A stretch of DNA of 64,000 nucleotides from Gnetum montanum (lineage: Eukaryota; Streptophyta; Gnetopsida; Gnetales; Gnetaceae). The notes under the pieces are model-generated. The model worked only from the letters and a program-made list of their open reading frames with translations. It was not told the DNA's origin and made no database searches. This document shows, in pieces, positions 34,566 to 45,505 of the stretch. Each line of letters opens with the position of its first letter. The first letter of the stretch is position 1. Position numbers and translations under genes: made by a program. The stretch spans positions 68,897 through 132,896 of the forward strand of contig MNCI01025485.1 of assembly GCA_015680685.1 (NCBI GenBank). The letters run 5' to 3'.

Positions 34566-36534
34566 TGCAGCTACTGTACTAGCACAAGCCTGTTCCAATT
34601 TGAGCTTCTTCTTAGCATTTTTTTTCATGATTCCAATAATTGCTATCATCATCCTCATGTCTAAGAAACCCTGTTTATACTATGGCAATAATTCTCTTTT
34701 TGTTCTAGCTAAGTCATACAACTCTTGAGTTCTTCTCTCCATTTTTGCAAAAATGGTTTCTCTTCCTTTGATTCCTGCAATTTCATCTTTAGTTTCTTGC
34801 ACCCATTCCCTATTATAGTTCACTTCAATGGTTACATCTTTGAAGTTTGGTAGAGCTAGGTAGGAATAATCTAAAGCCTTTCCTTTCTTACTCTATTTTA
34901 GTTCAGAGCTCATAATAACCAATCTTTCTTCTAGTTGTTCCATAGCTTGTTCTTTATTTTCTAGCAATGATTCTTTGATGGTAATCATTTTCTTGATTTA
35001 CTCATTCTTTTCCTTGGAACTATTTAATTCTTTTCACAACTTTAATGTATCTTGCTCATTCTGTATGAGGTATTCTTTAAGCTTGACTATCTAACTATAG
35101 GCTATTTGCCCCATATTTGTAATCAAAGTAGCTATAGTCTTTGACATGTCTTGATGATACATCATAAGCTTTTGCTTTTTATTTTATGGATCATCCTCTT
35201 TATATTAAAAATTAACACTCACTTCTATTTTTGGTTCTATAGGAAGTTGTTGGCTTAGTATAATTCTCCCTTCCTTTTCTCTAACCTTGAAAGATTAGGC
35301 CACTTCTTTCATCAAATAACCAGATGGAAAGTTTAAGGTCATAAGGGCTAGCAATGAGCTTTCTTCTTCTTTTTGTTGCTACTACTATATCTCCTTTACC
35401 TTCTATTGCTCCAAAACCTATTGCAACCATCTTTCCTTATTAGCTTTGCATGTTCAATTTTTATTTTTCTCATCACTTTTACTCTTGTGTACTCAAATTT
35501 GTTAAGAGAAAATCTTTCATCTAGCATAGCTTCTTCTAGGTTCAAAGCTTTTAAGAAAAATAATTTTCCTCTAATTGAGTTAAATATTCTTTAGATATAT
35601 CTCTTGCCAAAGGATGGCCTTTGTCTTCCATCCATCTACAAACTTTAACAATTGGTGCATGCCAAGCTATAGATGGAAGCTTCATTGATAACTTTCTTTT
35701 TAACTATTCTAGAGCTTCATCATTGGCTTGGTTTACTTATCTATCAATAATATTTAAATAGACTGTGTATGTTTCATTTGGCTAATGGACTTTCTTGTTT
35801 TAGCCCTTACCCTTGTTATGTGCAGGGCTTAAGTTTCTCCACTTGGTTTTNGACTTCCTATAGAACCAAAAATAGAAGTGAGTGTTAATTTTTAATATAA
35901 AGAGGATGATCCATAAACTAAAAAGCAAAAGCTTATGATGTATCATCAAGACATGTCAAAGACTATAGCTACTTTGATTACAAATATGGGGCAAATAGCC
36001 TATAGTTAGATAGTCAAGCTTAAAGAATACCTCATACAGAATGAGCAAGATACATTAAAGTTGTGAAAAGAATTAAATAGTTCCAAGGAAAAGAATGAGT
36101 AAATCAAGAAAATGATTACCATCAAAGAATCATTGCTAGAAAATAAAGAACAAGCTATGGAACAACTAGAAGAAAGATTGGTTATTATGAGCTCTGAACT
36201 AAAATAGAGTAAGAAAGGAAAGGCTTTAGATTATTCCTACCTAGCTCTACCAAACTTCAAAGATGTAACCATTGAAGTGAACTATAATAGGGAATGGGTG
36301 CAAGAAACTAAAGATGAAATTGCAGGAATCAAAGGAAGAGAAACCATTTTTGCAAAAATGGAGAGAAGAACTCAAGAGTTGTATGACTTAGCTAGAACAA
36401 AAAGAGAATTATTGCCATAGTATAAACAGGGTTTCTTAGACATGAGGATGATGATAGCAATTATTGGAATCATGAAAAAAAATGCTAAGAAGAAGCTCAA
36501 ATTGGAACAGGCTTGTGCTAGTACAGTAGCTGCA
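34566..36534. repeat. 682-bp inverted duplication around a single N (likely misassembly)
   Basis: Bases 34566-35247 are the reverse complement of 35853-36534 with very few mismatches by eye. The left arm starts exactly at the N run and the right arm starts at the single N at 35851. Flipping contig 34566-35850 would make it overlap the start of the right contig and extend it leftwards without any repeat. Confidence 0.85.
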
Positions 36535-36643
36535 CTAATTGAAATAACCAATTTAATAACAAAATCAAGCTTAGGAAGATTAGGATTGAATATGTTCTTA
36601 AAAAACATGCTAGTACTAAGCCAGATACAATGAATTAAGCTAT
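35853..36643 (+). pseudogene. Unrecognised coiled-coil-rich reading frame
   Basis: The plus strand codes for Lys/Glu/Leu-rich helical text: KEYLIQNEQDTLKL, ESLLENKEQAMEQLEERLVI, REWVQETKDEIAGIKGRE and MERRTQELYDLARTKRELLP, broken by a few stops. The last open part is 36442-36633. Heptad-like spacing suggests a coiled coil. The family is not recognised. It may be the extra ORF of a Tat/Ogre-type element, since Tat-like element G lies just beyond B, or a host pseudogene. Element B interrupts this locus at 36644. The flipped contig 34566-35850 would add an upstream part containing LPSIAWHAPIVKVCRWMEDK. Confidence 0.4.
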
Positions 36644-37428
36644 TGATGAGCCACGATATCACATCCACCACACAATATCACATCCTGCCTCATCTTCTAT
36701 AAATAAGAGGCGGCTTCCCTTGTTCAAGAAAGTTAGACTTAGACCCTTACCTAAACTCTTGCAGTTTTACCATTCCAGAGTTAAAATAATTCCTGTGTGC
36801 CTGCAATAGGAGTCATAGAGTGAATGAATCTTTTTTCGAGCAATTTGTACCTGAGCACACATTTGTGTATAGCAATAAAGATGAACTTTATGATAAACCT
36901 TGCAGCATACAGATTAAGCTAAATAGTAATTAATTATTGTTGAATGTTTAAATGCTTTCTTAGTTAAGTAATCTTTCTTAACCTTTGACTCTCCTAGTTA
37001 AGTACACTTAATACGGACACTTCAAGCATGTGTGTAGCGCTTGGTAACCCAATAACGATTAGCGTTTGGTAATCCCAGCAGCATTGCCCTGGTTTAGGAT
37101 GTGTGCGACAAGTGGGAATGGATACTAGTGTTAGGAGTAATTAGAACTTAGTTAGTGAATAGTTAATGAAAGGTAGTCACTTAGTTCTCTTCACCTTCCC
37201 CTATTAGCATAAGACATTAAAAAGGATAAAAGTTATAAAAATCATATACCTCAAGCTTACTTAACCATACAATCGTGACAATACAAGTGAGTTTGGGAAG
37301 ACAATGATTAATTAACCTTGAGTGTTCCATTAGGGTGCATAAGCACTTAGTCCTTGGAGTTCGACAGGATCATGTGTGAAATGCTTGTATTTGTATGGTT
37401 GAGTGTAGGGGTGCCTCACCACTCATCA
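36644..37428 (+). repeat. 5' LTR of element B (785 bp)
   Basis: It begins TGATGAGCCACGATATCAC (a decayed palindrome copy), has TATAAATAA at 36698-36706 and GCAATAAAGATGAAC near 36870, and ends ACTCATCA. It keeps a segment of about 37 bp (CATTGCCCTGGTTTAGG and following, near 37082) that the 3' LTR lacks. Confidence 0.93.
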
Positions 37429-37429
37429 T

Positions 37430-37446
37430 TGGTGTCGTTGCCAGGG
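37430..37446 (+). other. Primer-binding site of element B (tRNA-Asp)
   Basis: TGGTGTCGTTGCCAGGG has three transitions relative to the tRNA-Asp complement and lies one base after the LTR. Confidence 0.88.
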
Positions 37447-37573
37447 ACTTAGTTGTTTGTGTGCTACGTAGAACATAGGAAATCATTCATATCATTGGGA
37501 TGCTAGAATGAACCCTTAGGGTTAATCAGGGAAAGATAAGACAACGGTAAATCGCACACCAAACAAGACAAAA

Positions 37574-39446
37574 ATGTCTTCTTCTTCACATAAGAGCACT
37601 TCACCGCCTAGGACTAACACAAGAGACAGTTGATGGGATAACACATGTAACCAAGATTTGCCAGTTCCTCAACAATTTCATGTGGTATATACTCATCACG
37701 ATCAGTATGTACCCAACTTTACCTTTATTCTTGATCAAGATGAAAAATTACTTTGGAGAGACTTGAAAGGTAACATAGTGTTGCATCTAGATCGATCAGT
37801 CCCCAACATGCTCCTTCATTCTCTCTCATGAATAGGCATGTCATTTTTGTACGCAAAATATGTTGCATGCAATCATGACACAAGGGACTACCATCCCACA
37901 GAAGTAAAACATCAAAGGGACTTGCAACAGGAGAGATATCATACATCCTCGAAGGGTAAATGGCCCCATAATGCTCTGCATGTCTTGAGCAAAATTGAGG
38001 GTGGTGAACTTGCTTCAATAGGTCCCCTACCAAATGATGTTCCTCCTCTTAATGATGGTTAGGAGGTGGTGTATCAGAACCTACACTCCACGATTCAAAA
38101 CCCTGGTTTTGATACCCATGAACACGAAGTGTTCAAAGAAGGAACACAACCACATGATAAGGACAGACATTCTGATCATGATCACGATCGTGGTTGAGAC
38201 CATCGAAGAGAAGGTAGAAAACATGATCATGATGATGGTTCTCCTTCTTCTTCACCTTCATCATCACATTCACCATCTCCTTCAGTATCCAGCCGTAGTC
38301 ATAAGGAAACTAACCATGAGAATAAAGGTAAAAAAAGTGAAAAACATCGATGAGACAGTCGAGAACAAGGACAAGGGCACTTGAAGGAATCAAAGCCTAG
38401 AAGAAGGGAGAGTAGGGAACCGTGTAGACACCATAGATGCTATGAATGAGATGACCACGAAGAACCCCTACTCGCAACTAGAAGCATGTTAGACATAACA
38501 GAGGCCATAAGAGTTCCCACAAGGCACCAAAAAGATAGTAGGATCAAGAGGTTAGACATGAATAACATCCATAGTTTGAGGGGAGATACAACATTGATCC
38601 TCAAAATCACTTACAAGGACACTAGTGAAAGAAGCAGAAAGCTGGTACCGGTTTGTAGAACTAGAATCCATTCGGAGGTGGAGTACAACGTTAGAACTGT
38701 TTAATGATAAGTACCTAATGTACTCTTGAGTGTCTAACTTGTGAAAGAAAATCCAAGGATGGAAGCAAGGAAATCATGAACCCTTGGATGCTGCCATGGG
38801 CTACTATTACGCACTGTTACATCATTGCCCTAGCCATGTTTATTTGCAGCGGGATTAACTACGCCATCTTGTAGATGGACTTAGGCATGAAATAAGAAGG
38901 ACCCTTGGGACATATGCCCAAGGAAGGTTATCAGAGCTTAGGTCTCATCAAATCCACATATTGCTAGAGAAAGTAGCTACAGAAGAAGGTGAGCTATGAA
39001 AGAGAGAAAGTGTAGAAGAGTACAACCGAGATCCTTCCCTCTGAAAAAGGGGAGTGAGATTCTATGAGGAGGAAGAAGAGTCACCACTCGAAGAGATGAT
39101 GAATAGGAAAACTTTGCCACTCCAAAAGTTAACAACCGAAGTATTGGCAAAGGTAGACCAAATGTGGGACTTCTTGGATAGTAGGTTTGAAACTGTTCTT
39201 AAAATTATAGAGGAGTCTAGGGAGCAAGGTAGTGATGATAACAAAAATAAAAAGAGAGAAGTGAACAATGCACGTAACAAGGGTAAGGGTAAAATGGCCA
39301 TCATTGAAGAGGTTGTGGATTCAGATATGAACAATGAAGGTGGATGTGAGATATGCCAATATGACCATCCTAAGGGATGTTGCCCAATAATCTCACATCT
39401 AAAAGAGTCTGGGGTGTATGCAGTGAACCCACAATTTAATAAATGA
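37574..39446 (+). pseudogene. gag of element B (pseudogene)
   Basis: It starts MSSSSHKSTSPP. The N-terminal block (YVPNFTFILDQDEKLLW) is near 37700-37755. The Retrotrans_gag core near 38560-38720 is damaged: a deletion joins the GDTTLILKITYKD region directly to the text that precedes AES-like WY. The best open part is 39054-39446 (130 residues): an acidic start, MWDFLDSRFETVLKIIEESR, a Lys/Asn-rich stretch, then GGCEICQYDHPKGCCPIISH, a Cys/His cluster, and VYAVNPQFNK. Several frames and stops. This copy lost part of the capsid domain that element A keeps. Confidence 0.82.
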
Positions 39447-39459
39447 TAAGCACCCCAAC

Positions 39460-40920
39460 GTTTACCTTATCCCTAAGGTAACCCAAGGCAGTTCCACCAA
39501 TCTTCAACATATTATCCAAGTGGAACTCCACCACAACCTATTGAGCAACATCAATAGTGGCAATACCCATAGTCATGGGGGATGCCACCACCAAGGCAAC
39601 AATACCCCTACCGGCAACCAGACCCATATGGCTACTACGTGCAGCATCCAATCTCTCTGCATGACTCTATTGGTCACGCTACACCATAACATCGCTACCA
39701 AGCTTGGGAGTATTTTAGAACTCCTTCTCCTAGGGGAGATAACCCAGATACATACAATCCTTCGAATCCATCAGCAACTCTCACACTGATAGCTCCATTA
39801 CCACCTACTCCAGCAATGCAAGGGGAACTCCCTACTCAACCACAGCAACGCAATGCCACAAGGGCTGTAAATACTCAACCCACTATTGGTTCCAACAACT
39901 GTATAAAGAGACAACCTTTCTTCAGAACCAACAGTCCAACCAAGCCCTCAAACCCACAAGCGGTTGAACCTCTGAATGCCTCTCCATCAAATAAGACTTT
40001 AGAGTTCCCTTCAAACCAAACACCAAGCTCAATGCATACGGTTATGTTAACACATGTCGTTACTAACTGGATTAAGGTGGGCCACCTTCCCAGGAAATTC
40101 TCTGATCCTGGAAGCCTCCTAATTTATCTCCAAGTCGTTGGGAATGAACCATGTAAAGCTCTTCTGGACTTAGGTTCCAGAGTCAACCTAATATCATAAG
40201 AGATGTACCAAGCTTGGAACCTACCTCCATTAAAAAAGAGCAATATTCAACTAGAGCTGGCTGACCAGTCCATCACTATTCCCTTGGGACTAGTGGAGGA
40301 TATCATTACCACTGTGTGTGGGTGGTCATACCCAGCTGATTTCCTAGTGATACAAGTAAATAACGATAAAGAGAACTTCCCAATAATAATGAGAAGGGCA
40401 TGGCTAAGTACTATAGATGCACGTTTAGGAATCCATGATCTTTCCTTGGAAATACATAAGGAGAAAGATTTTGGAAAGATCAAGAAGAAGAAAGTTCCAT
40501 GCATCGCATACAGTGACAAGGTGCCATTGTGTGCAAAGATCATGGGTTGGGAAAAATTTAGCATTGCCTACATGCAACTAGTGTGCACAAAACCTTAACC
40601 TAGAAAAGTGCTGGTATGTAGCAGCCACATGATAAAGAGACACCTAGTGGTTGATAGCTTGTCAAGTGAAAAACTTATTAACGTGCATGGAACTAACTGA
40701 GGGAATAACTAGTGCTTACATTGAAAGCATAGATGAACTTGGGCAGGTCTGTCACCAACTTCCAAACCTTAACTTGAAAGCATCAATTGGGGGAAGTTGG
40801 AAATTCCTAAAAAATTCAAACAAGCACTCTGATAAGACATTTTTTGTTAAGGTGCAACAAACCAAACCTTACCACGAATCTAGAATGGTCAGTGCACATA
40901 ATACCTCTGAGAAGGGATGA
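39460..40920 (+). pseudogene. Protease region of element B (pseudogene)
   Basis: A Pro/Gln/Tyr-rich linker (39460-39810) precedes the frame 39816-40199, which ends CKALLDLGSRVNLIS, so active-site DSG is DLG. After one stop the frame 40203-40598 continues: LELADQSITIPLGLVEDIIT, VCGWSYPADFLVIQVNNDKE, NFPIIMRRAWLSTIDARLGI, conserved in D. The final frame to the TGA at 40918 contains IDELGQVCHQLPNLNLKASI. At the text encoding NWGKLEIPKKFKQ in another frame, homology to the D linker ends. The remainder (TFFVKVQQTKPYHESRM) is unique to A and B. Confidence 0.83.
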
Positions 40921-40938
40921 CCCTGCTCATTATTTTGG

Positions 40939-40973
40939 ATCTCCCCCTTCCAACTTAGTCATGGGGGAGATGG
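40939..40973 (+). promoter_or_regulatory. Conserved hairpin and polypurine-like block after gag-protease of element B
   Basis: ATCTCCCCC (40939-40947) pairs perfectly with GGGGGAGAT (40963-40971) over a 15-base loop. AGTCATGGGGGAGATGG resembles the terminal tract AGTCATGGGGGTA just before the 3' LTR. The block is found 19 bases after the stop codon, and also in A and D. Confidence 0.6.
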
Positions 40974-42849
40974 CCACCTCTGTTGATCAATTGAGGCCCT
41001 CAGCTTCTTTTTAATTTTTTGTTTTTAAAAATTTCTTTAACTTTTCTTGTTTTTTTTTTTGCAACATCGTTCATACTTTTTCATTTCTTTGTGTGGTTGT
41101 TTGTGTTGTTAGGTTCATCACCTAATAAGTGCTCCTGGTGGTGGTATGAACTGTATTCTATTGATTGCTAATGTTTGGTTTTTACCTTTGAGTTATAATG
41201 TTGATACTAAGGTATGGTTCTTTTGATATAACAAGTGATGAGTCCACGTCATCCATACATTCATAAATTTCTATGGTCTCTCTTGGCTTTGAAATGTACA
41301 GTCCCTTTCCTTAAATCATAAAACTATCAACGAATTGGTGACTGGGCATTTTTTAAATTGAGGAAGGACTTAAGGATTGAAAAGGGTGTGACTTTAAGGG
41401 ATTTTGATGCATTTGTGTTGGTCATTCTCTTGGGTGCTTGGATATTTTCTTCTTGAGTTTTCCTTACCATTCCGATGTTGCTCCATTATTGGGAAGCTGA
41501 GCTAATAAAAATAATAAGTCTTTGTATGGTGTGGTTCTCACGCAAAAAGAAAAAAGAAAAAAAGAAAAAAAGTGAGAATTCAAAGCACATCCCTTAGACA
41601 AAATAATCATTTAGGCTACAAGCACTGGTTATGGAACTAAAAAAATATGTTCCCTTTAACTAAGGCTCTCTCTCACTTCCTACTTTTCCTTTTCTTGTTT
41701 CCTCGGAATGGTGGTGACTCTTTGGCGGAAGCATTCTTGCTACTTCAAGTGGATGGATTAGCCAAGTGTATTAATGTGAAGTCACTAAATGTGGATTGTT
41801 TGAGGCTAGATTTGGAATGAGATCTACTATGTCACATTAACCATACATACACAAGGGGCTGTACACCACCTTGTTCTTGGGACTCCATTCCATTCTCTTC
41901 TCCTCATCATTCTTTCTCCATTTTCCACCTCATTGCTGGTTGTATCAATAGTCTATAGTTTGGTTAATGCATTGTTTTCTTTTTGGTAAAATCTTGTGGT
42001 TAAGACTTTAACTCTTTCTTCCAAATGACATTTCTAGAGCCTACGGACTCTTTGAATGTGGGATTGTCAGGGCATTAATGGCATGAGCCTACTTTGGGGA
42101 GGACACACTGGCATTCCTAATTGGTGCATCAATTAACTTCTTTCCTTTAAATATTGCTGCAATCAACATTTATTTTGTTCATTTCCACATCTGACATCCA
42201 TTTTATCGACGTTGTCGTTGTTTCTTTTTCTCCATCTTTCTTATTCCTTATATTTTTCCATTCTATCACTACTGAAGGATCGCTCTTAGTCATGGAGGTC
42301 CTGGTCCAATTTTTTCAATTTTCTCCTAACCCCTACACCTTTGGTAGTCACCAATGCTAGACCTCTAAAATCCGTATTAGCCATATCACAACTCAGCCAA
42401 TGGACCTTACACCAAGGCAAGGTATCAACTGTACTATGATTTACTTATCCTTGCTCATATGTGACTGTGATTATGTGTGCAGATGGTAATCATACAGCAA
42501 TGGACTGAATCTGGAGGAAACACTTAGGATGGACTGGTGCTAGAATAGTTGTGCAAGGAATAGGACTGATGGCGTGGTTATGAATGGACAATGGAGGGCG
42601 CAATCCTGGCATCGACAGCAACAAAACTTCTTTTTCTTCTCTTTCTCTCTCTTCTCTCTCAGTTGCCAAATAAGGTTGGATGTCAAATGTGTGTAGTGTT
42701 TATTTTTGTAGTCATGAACACTAATATTGTCATGTATTGTAATGATTGATCTATTCATGTGTCACCCCATTCACCATTAGTGTCATTCAAGTTAATAATC
42801 CCATACCTTCCCAATATTTTGTAAGGAACTTAAGGACGAGTTTTCATTC
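40974..42849 (+). other. Untranslated tail of element B
   Basis: A 1.9-kb stretch without a recognisable gene. It contains a T-rich region, an A/G-rich tract near 41545-41571 and the block CTCTCTCTCACTTCCTAC (near 41667) shared with D. Frames at 42154 and 42540 are short and unsupported. Confidence 0.6.
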
Positions 42850-42862
42850 AGTCATGGGGGTA
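42850..42862 (+). other. Polypurine tract of element B
   Basis: GTCATGGGGGTA lies immediately before the 3' LTR start TGATGAG; the G-run is the expected plus-strand primer. Confidence 0.7.
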
Positions 42863-43595
42863 TGATGAGCTGTGATATCGCGTCCTGCCTCATCTTCTAT
42901 AAATAAGAGGTAGTTTCCCTTGTTCAAGATAGTTAAACTTAGACCCTTAGCTAAACTCTTACAGTTTTACCATTCCAGAGTTAGAATAATTCTTGTGTGT
43001 CCACAGTAGGAGTCATAAAGTGAACGGATCTTTATTTGAGCAATTTGTACTTGAGCACACATTTGTGTACAACAATAAAGATGAACTTTATGATAAACCT
43101 TGTAGCATACAGAGTAAGCTAAATAGTAATTAATTATTGTTGAATGTTTAAATGCTTTCCTAGTTAAGTAATATCTCTCAACCTTTAACTCTCCTAGTTA
43201 AGTACACTCAGTACGACCGCTTTGAGCATGTATGTAGCACTTGGTAACCTAGTAATGATTAGCATTTGGTAATCCCAGCAGTGAACGGATACTGGTGTTA
43301 GGAGTAATTAGAACTTAGTTAGTGAATAGTTAATGAAAGTTAGTCACTTAGTTCTCTTCACCTTCCCCTATTAGCATAAGACATTAAAAAGGATAAAAGT
43401 TACAAAAATCATATGCCTCAAGCTTACTTAACCATACATCCATGAAAATACAAGTAAGTTTGGGAAGACAACGATTGATTAACCTTGAGTGTTCCATTAG
43501 GGTGCATAAGCACTTAGTCCTTGGAGTTCGACCGGATCGCATGTGAAACGCTCATATTCATATGGTTGAGTGTAGGGGTACCTCACCACTCATCA
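42863..43595 (+). repeat. 3' LTR of element B (733 bp)
   Basis: It begins TGATGAGCTGTGATATCGCG, with one intact GATATCGCG copy, has TATAAATAA at 42898-42906, and ends ACTCATCA before GCTAT. Relative to the 5' LTR it lacks about 37 bp after CCCAGCAG (near 43280). Confidence 0.93.
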
Positions 43596-43659
43596 GCTAT
43601 TATAGTTCTTCTCAGTCATGGGAGGTTATCACAACATTTATTAATAGAAGGGATTCATA

Positions 43660-44440
43660 TTTAGAGAGTAATAAAAATTTGTTAAGAAACTAAATAGCTA
43701 TCTAATGGCCTACAGTTATATGAAGAAAACCTAAGGCATATTGAGCCTTAATTTTTGTAACTGTTGTAACTACTAGTGGCTACTATATAAAGCCTAAAAT
43801 AGAAGTAAAAAAATAAAGAAAGAAGAAACTTTAGTAAGAACTTATAAAGACTATTTTATATAATCACATTCTAAGCAGGTTTTGTCTATCTCTTTTAGCT
43901 TTCATCTCGTAGTTAGTATTTTAATTGAATAGCTTTTCCTTTCTTATCTAGCTTAAATATTGCATAGTTATTTTTGGATGAATTACTAGTTTTGGGATAA
44001 GTGATTTTTTCTATGAATTGAGATATAGCTTTTTCCTGTTACTCTAATTGAATGTGATAGCTTCTACAAGTATTAGTTTGAATTAGTTTAACATAGAAGT
44101 CATGTTACCTTTATATAATTTTAACTTTTCAAATAATCTATCTACCTTAGTTTCTTGCTCTATTTACTAAATATTTTGTGACTCAACTTTAGGAAGTTAG
44201 GTATCAAATAGCTTAGAATTAAAAATTAACATCTTTTATAAAACCTTTCATTTCTTATATTAGTTATGAAGAATTTAAAGCTAGGCTTATAGGAAAGCTA
44301 TTCAGTTTTCATAATAATGTCAAGAGATAGTTAAAAGGGATAACTATTGGTTACATATAAGATAATAGTTTTTTAGAAAACTTTTTACTGTTAAATATAC
44401 TTAGCTATATTTAGCTCATTTCTATCAGCAAAAGCTATTT
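43660..44440 (+). repeat. Probable 5' LTR of element G (ends not fixed)
   Basis: TATATAAAG at 43785-43793 is a good TATA box, preceded by GTAACTGTTGTAACTACTA. The region ends near TTTGAGGGTATCCATGCCTT, where the similar region at 15.6-17.0 kb also ends. No second copy or target duplication was found. Confidence 0.45.
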
Positions 44441-44879
44441 GAGGGTATCCATGCCTTGGTGGTTCCAGAGGCCAACAACAACCTAAAAAAAGTCATATAA
44501 ATTATTTGGGTAGAAGATGGTATTTTTGCAACAACATCATAATTTGATACTAGAAGAAGAACACTTGTTAAAACATATTAAAATCTATTAGAAAATATTA
44601 AATTAAACTAGGTCATAAGTTAAATTAGAATAGTTATTTTTATGTTATGAGTGAATCCTCAAATAAACAAGAAGATTTTAAATGTCCAACAAACATATTC
44701 AAACTCAAGACTAAAGCTTCATTGGAATAAGACTCTAAGACTATAATTAGAAATTTTGGAAGAGGAGTAAAAACACAAGGAACTATAGTTTTGCCTTTAA
44801 TTAGGGTTTTTTTTCAAAAGAAAAGCTAAATTGAAAATAGGGTCATTGAGTAGAAATCAAAATTTACAAATAATGGCTA

Positions 44880-45505
44880 ACTCACCTTCTGTTAATTTGT
44901 TTTAGCTTCCCACACCTTTGATGTTTAATGCTTATCATGATATTTCTAAAGCTACTTATTAGTATCTACTAGAACTATACATCCCTGGTAAGGCTTATTT
45001 AGCATAAGAATACTTACACTTTTTTGAATTAGCTCTTATTCATGCAAAAATTCAGCATCAAAACTAAGCATGTAGACTATTTGTAGGTAACCTTAGAGAT
45101 ATAACTCAAATTTGGTATTCAAACTTATCAAATAATAGTATCACTAGTTGGGATGATATGAAAAATTTATTCATAGCCCAATTTGGTAATCAAATTGAGT
45201 AGTAGCAACTTTATAATGGACTATCTCATATGAAATAAGAAAAATAATGAATTAGTTAGAGAATTTAATATTAAATTTTAGAGGGTATGTGGCTTATTTC
45301 AAAGACAATTTTGACCAAGTATTAAGGTTTTAAGAGAAACTAACTTAAATGCTATAAACCCAAGAATTTCAATTTGGTTATGTAGGATTCTAAATGTTAA
45401 TACTTTAGCTGATCTTTATAGTGAAACCATGGAGGTAGAAAGACAATTGACTTTATCTCCAAATAATACATAACCTACTATAAAAGAGCCACAAAGAAGA
45501 GTATT
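44880..45505 (+). pseudogene. gag N-terminal part of element G (pseudogene)
   Basis: It starts near MANSPSVNLF. Gag-like text follows: YLHFFELALIHAKIQHQN, RLFVGNLRDITQIWYSNLSN, SITSWDDMKNLFIAQFGNQI, which has the Retrotrans_gag order (Trp-Tyr-x-x-Leu, then Ser-Trp-x-x-Met/Leu and Phe). Later text is in other frames. It stops at 45505, where element H begins. Confidence 0.65.

Larger units (their letters stand above)
36644..43595 (+). mobile_element. Element B: complete non-autonomous Athila-like gag-protease retrotransposon
   Basis: The 6952-bp element is flanked by the target duplication GCTAT (36639-36643 and 43596-43600). Both LTRs begin TGATGAGC and end CTCATCA. Inside are the tRNA-Asp primer site, gag, protease, hairpin block and a 1.9-kb untranslated tail ending at a polypurine tract. 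No RT, RNase H or integrase text was found. It shares the pol-deletion junction with element A. It resembles TR-GAG-type non-autonomous elements but keeps protease. Confidence 0.93.

Noticed and set aside
34231-34728. Apparent 165-residue frame across the N run, and its minus-strand counterpart
   Set aside because: The frames are open only because N codes for X; real sequence on each side belongs to different elements.
34566-36534. True large palindrome or terminal inverted repeat of a DNA transposon
   Set aside because: Both arms start at assembly gaps, no target duplication or transposase was seen, and a contig flip explains it.
43660-44440. Defined LTR and primer-binding site for G
   Set aside because: A candidate TGGTGGTTCCAGAGGCC near 44457 could be a primer site, but I could not match it to a tRNA with confidence and no second LTR was found.
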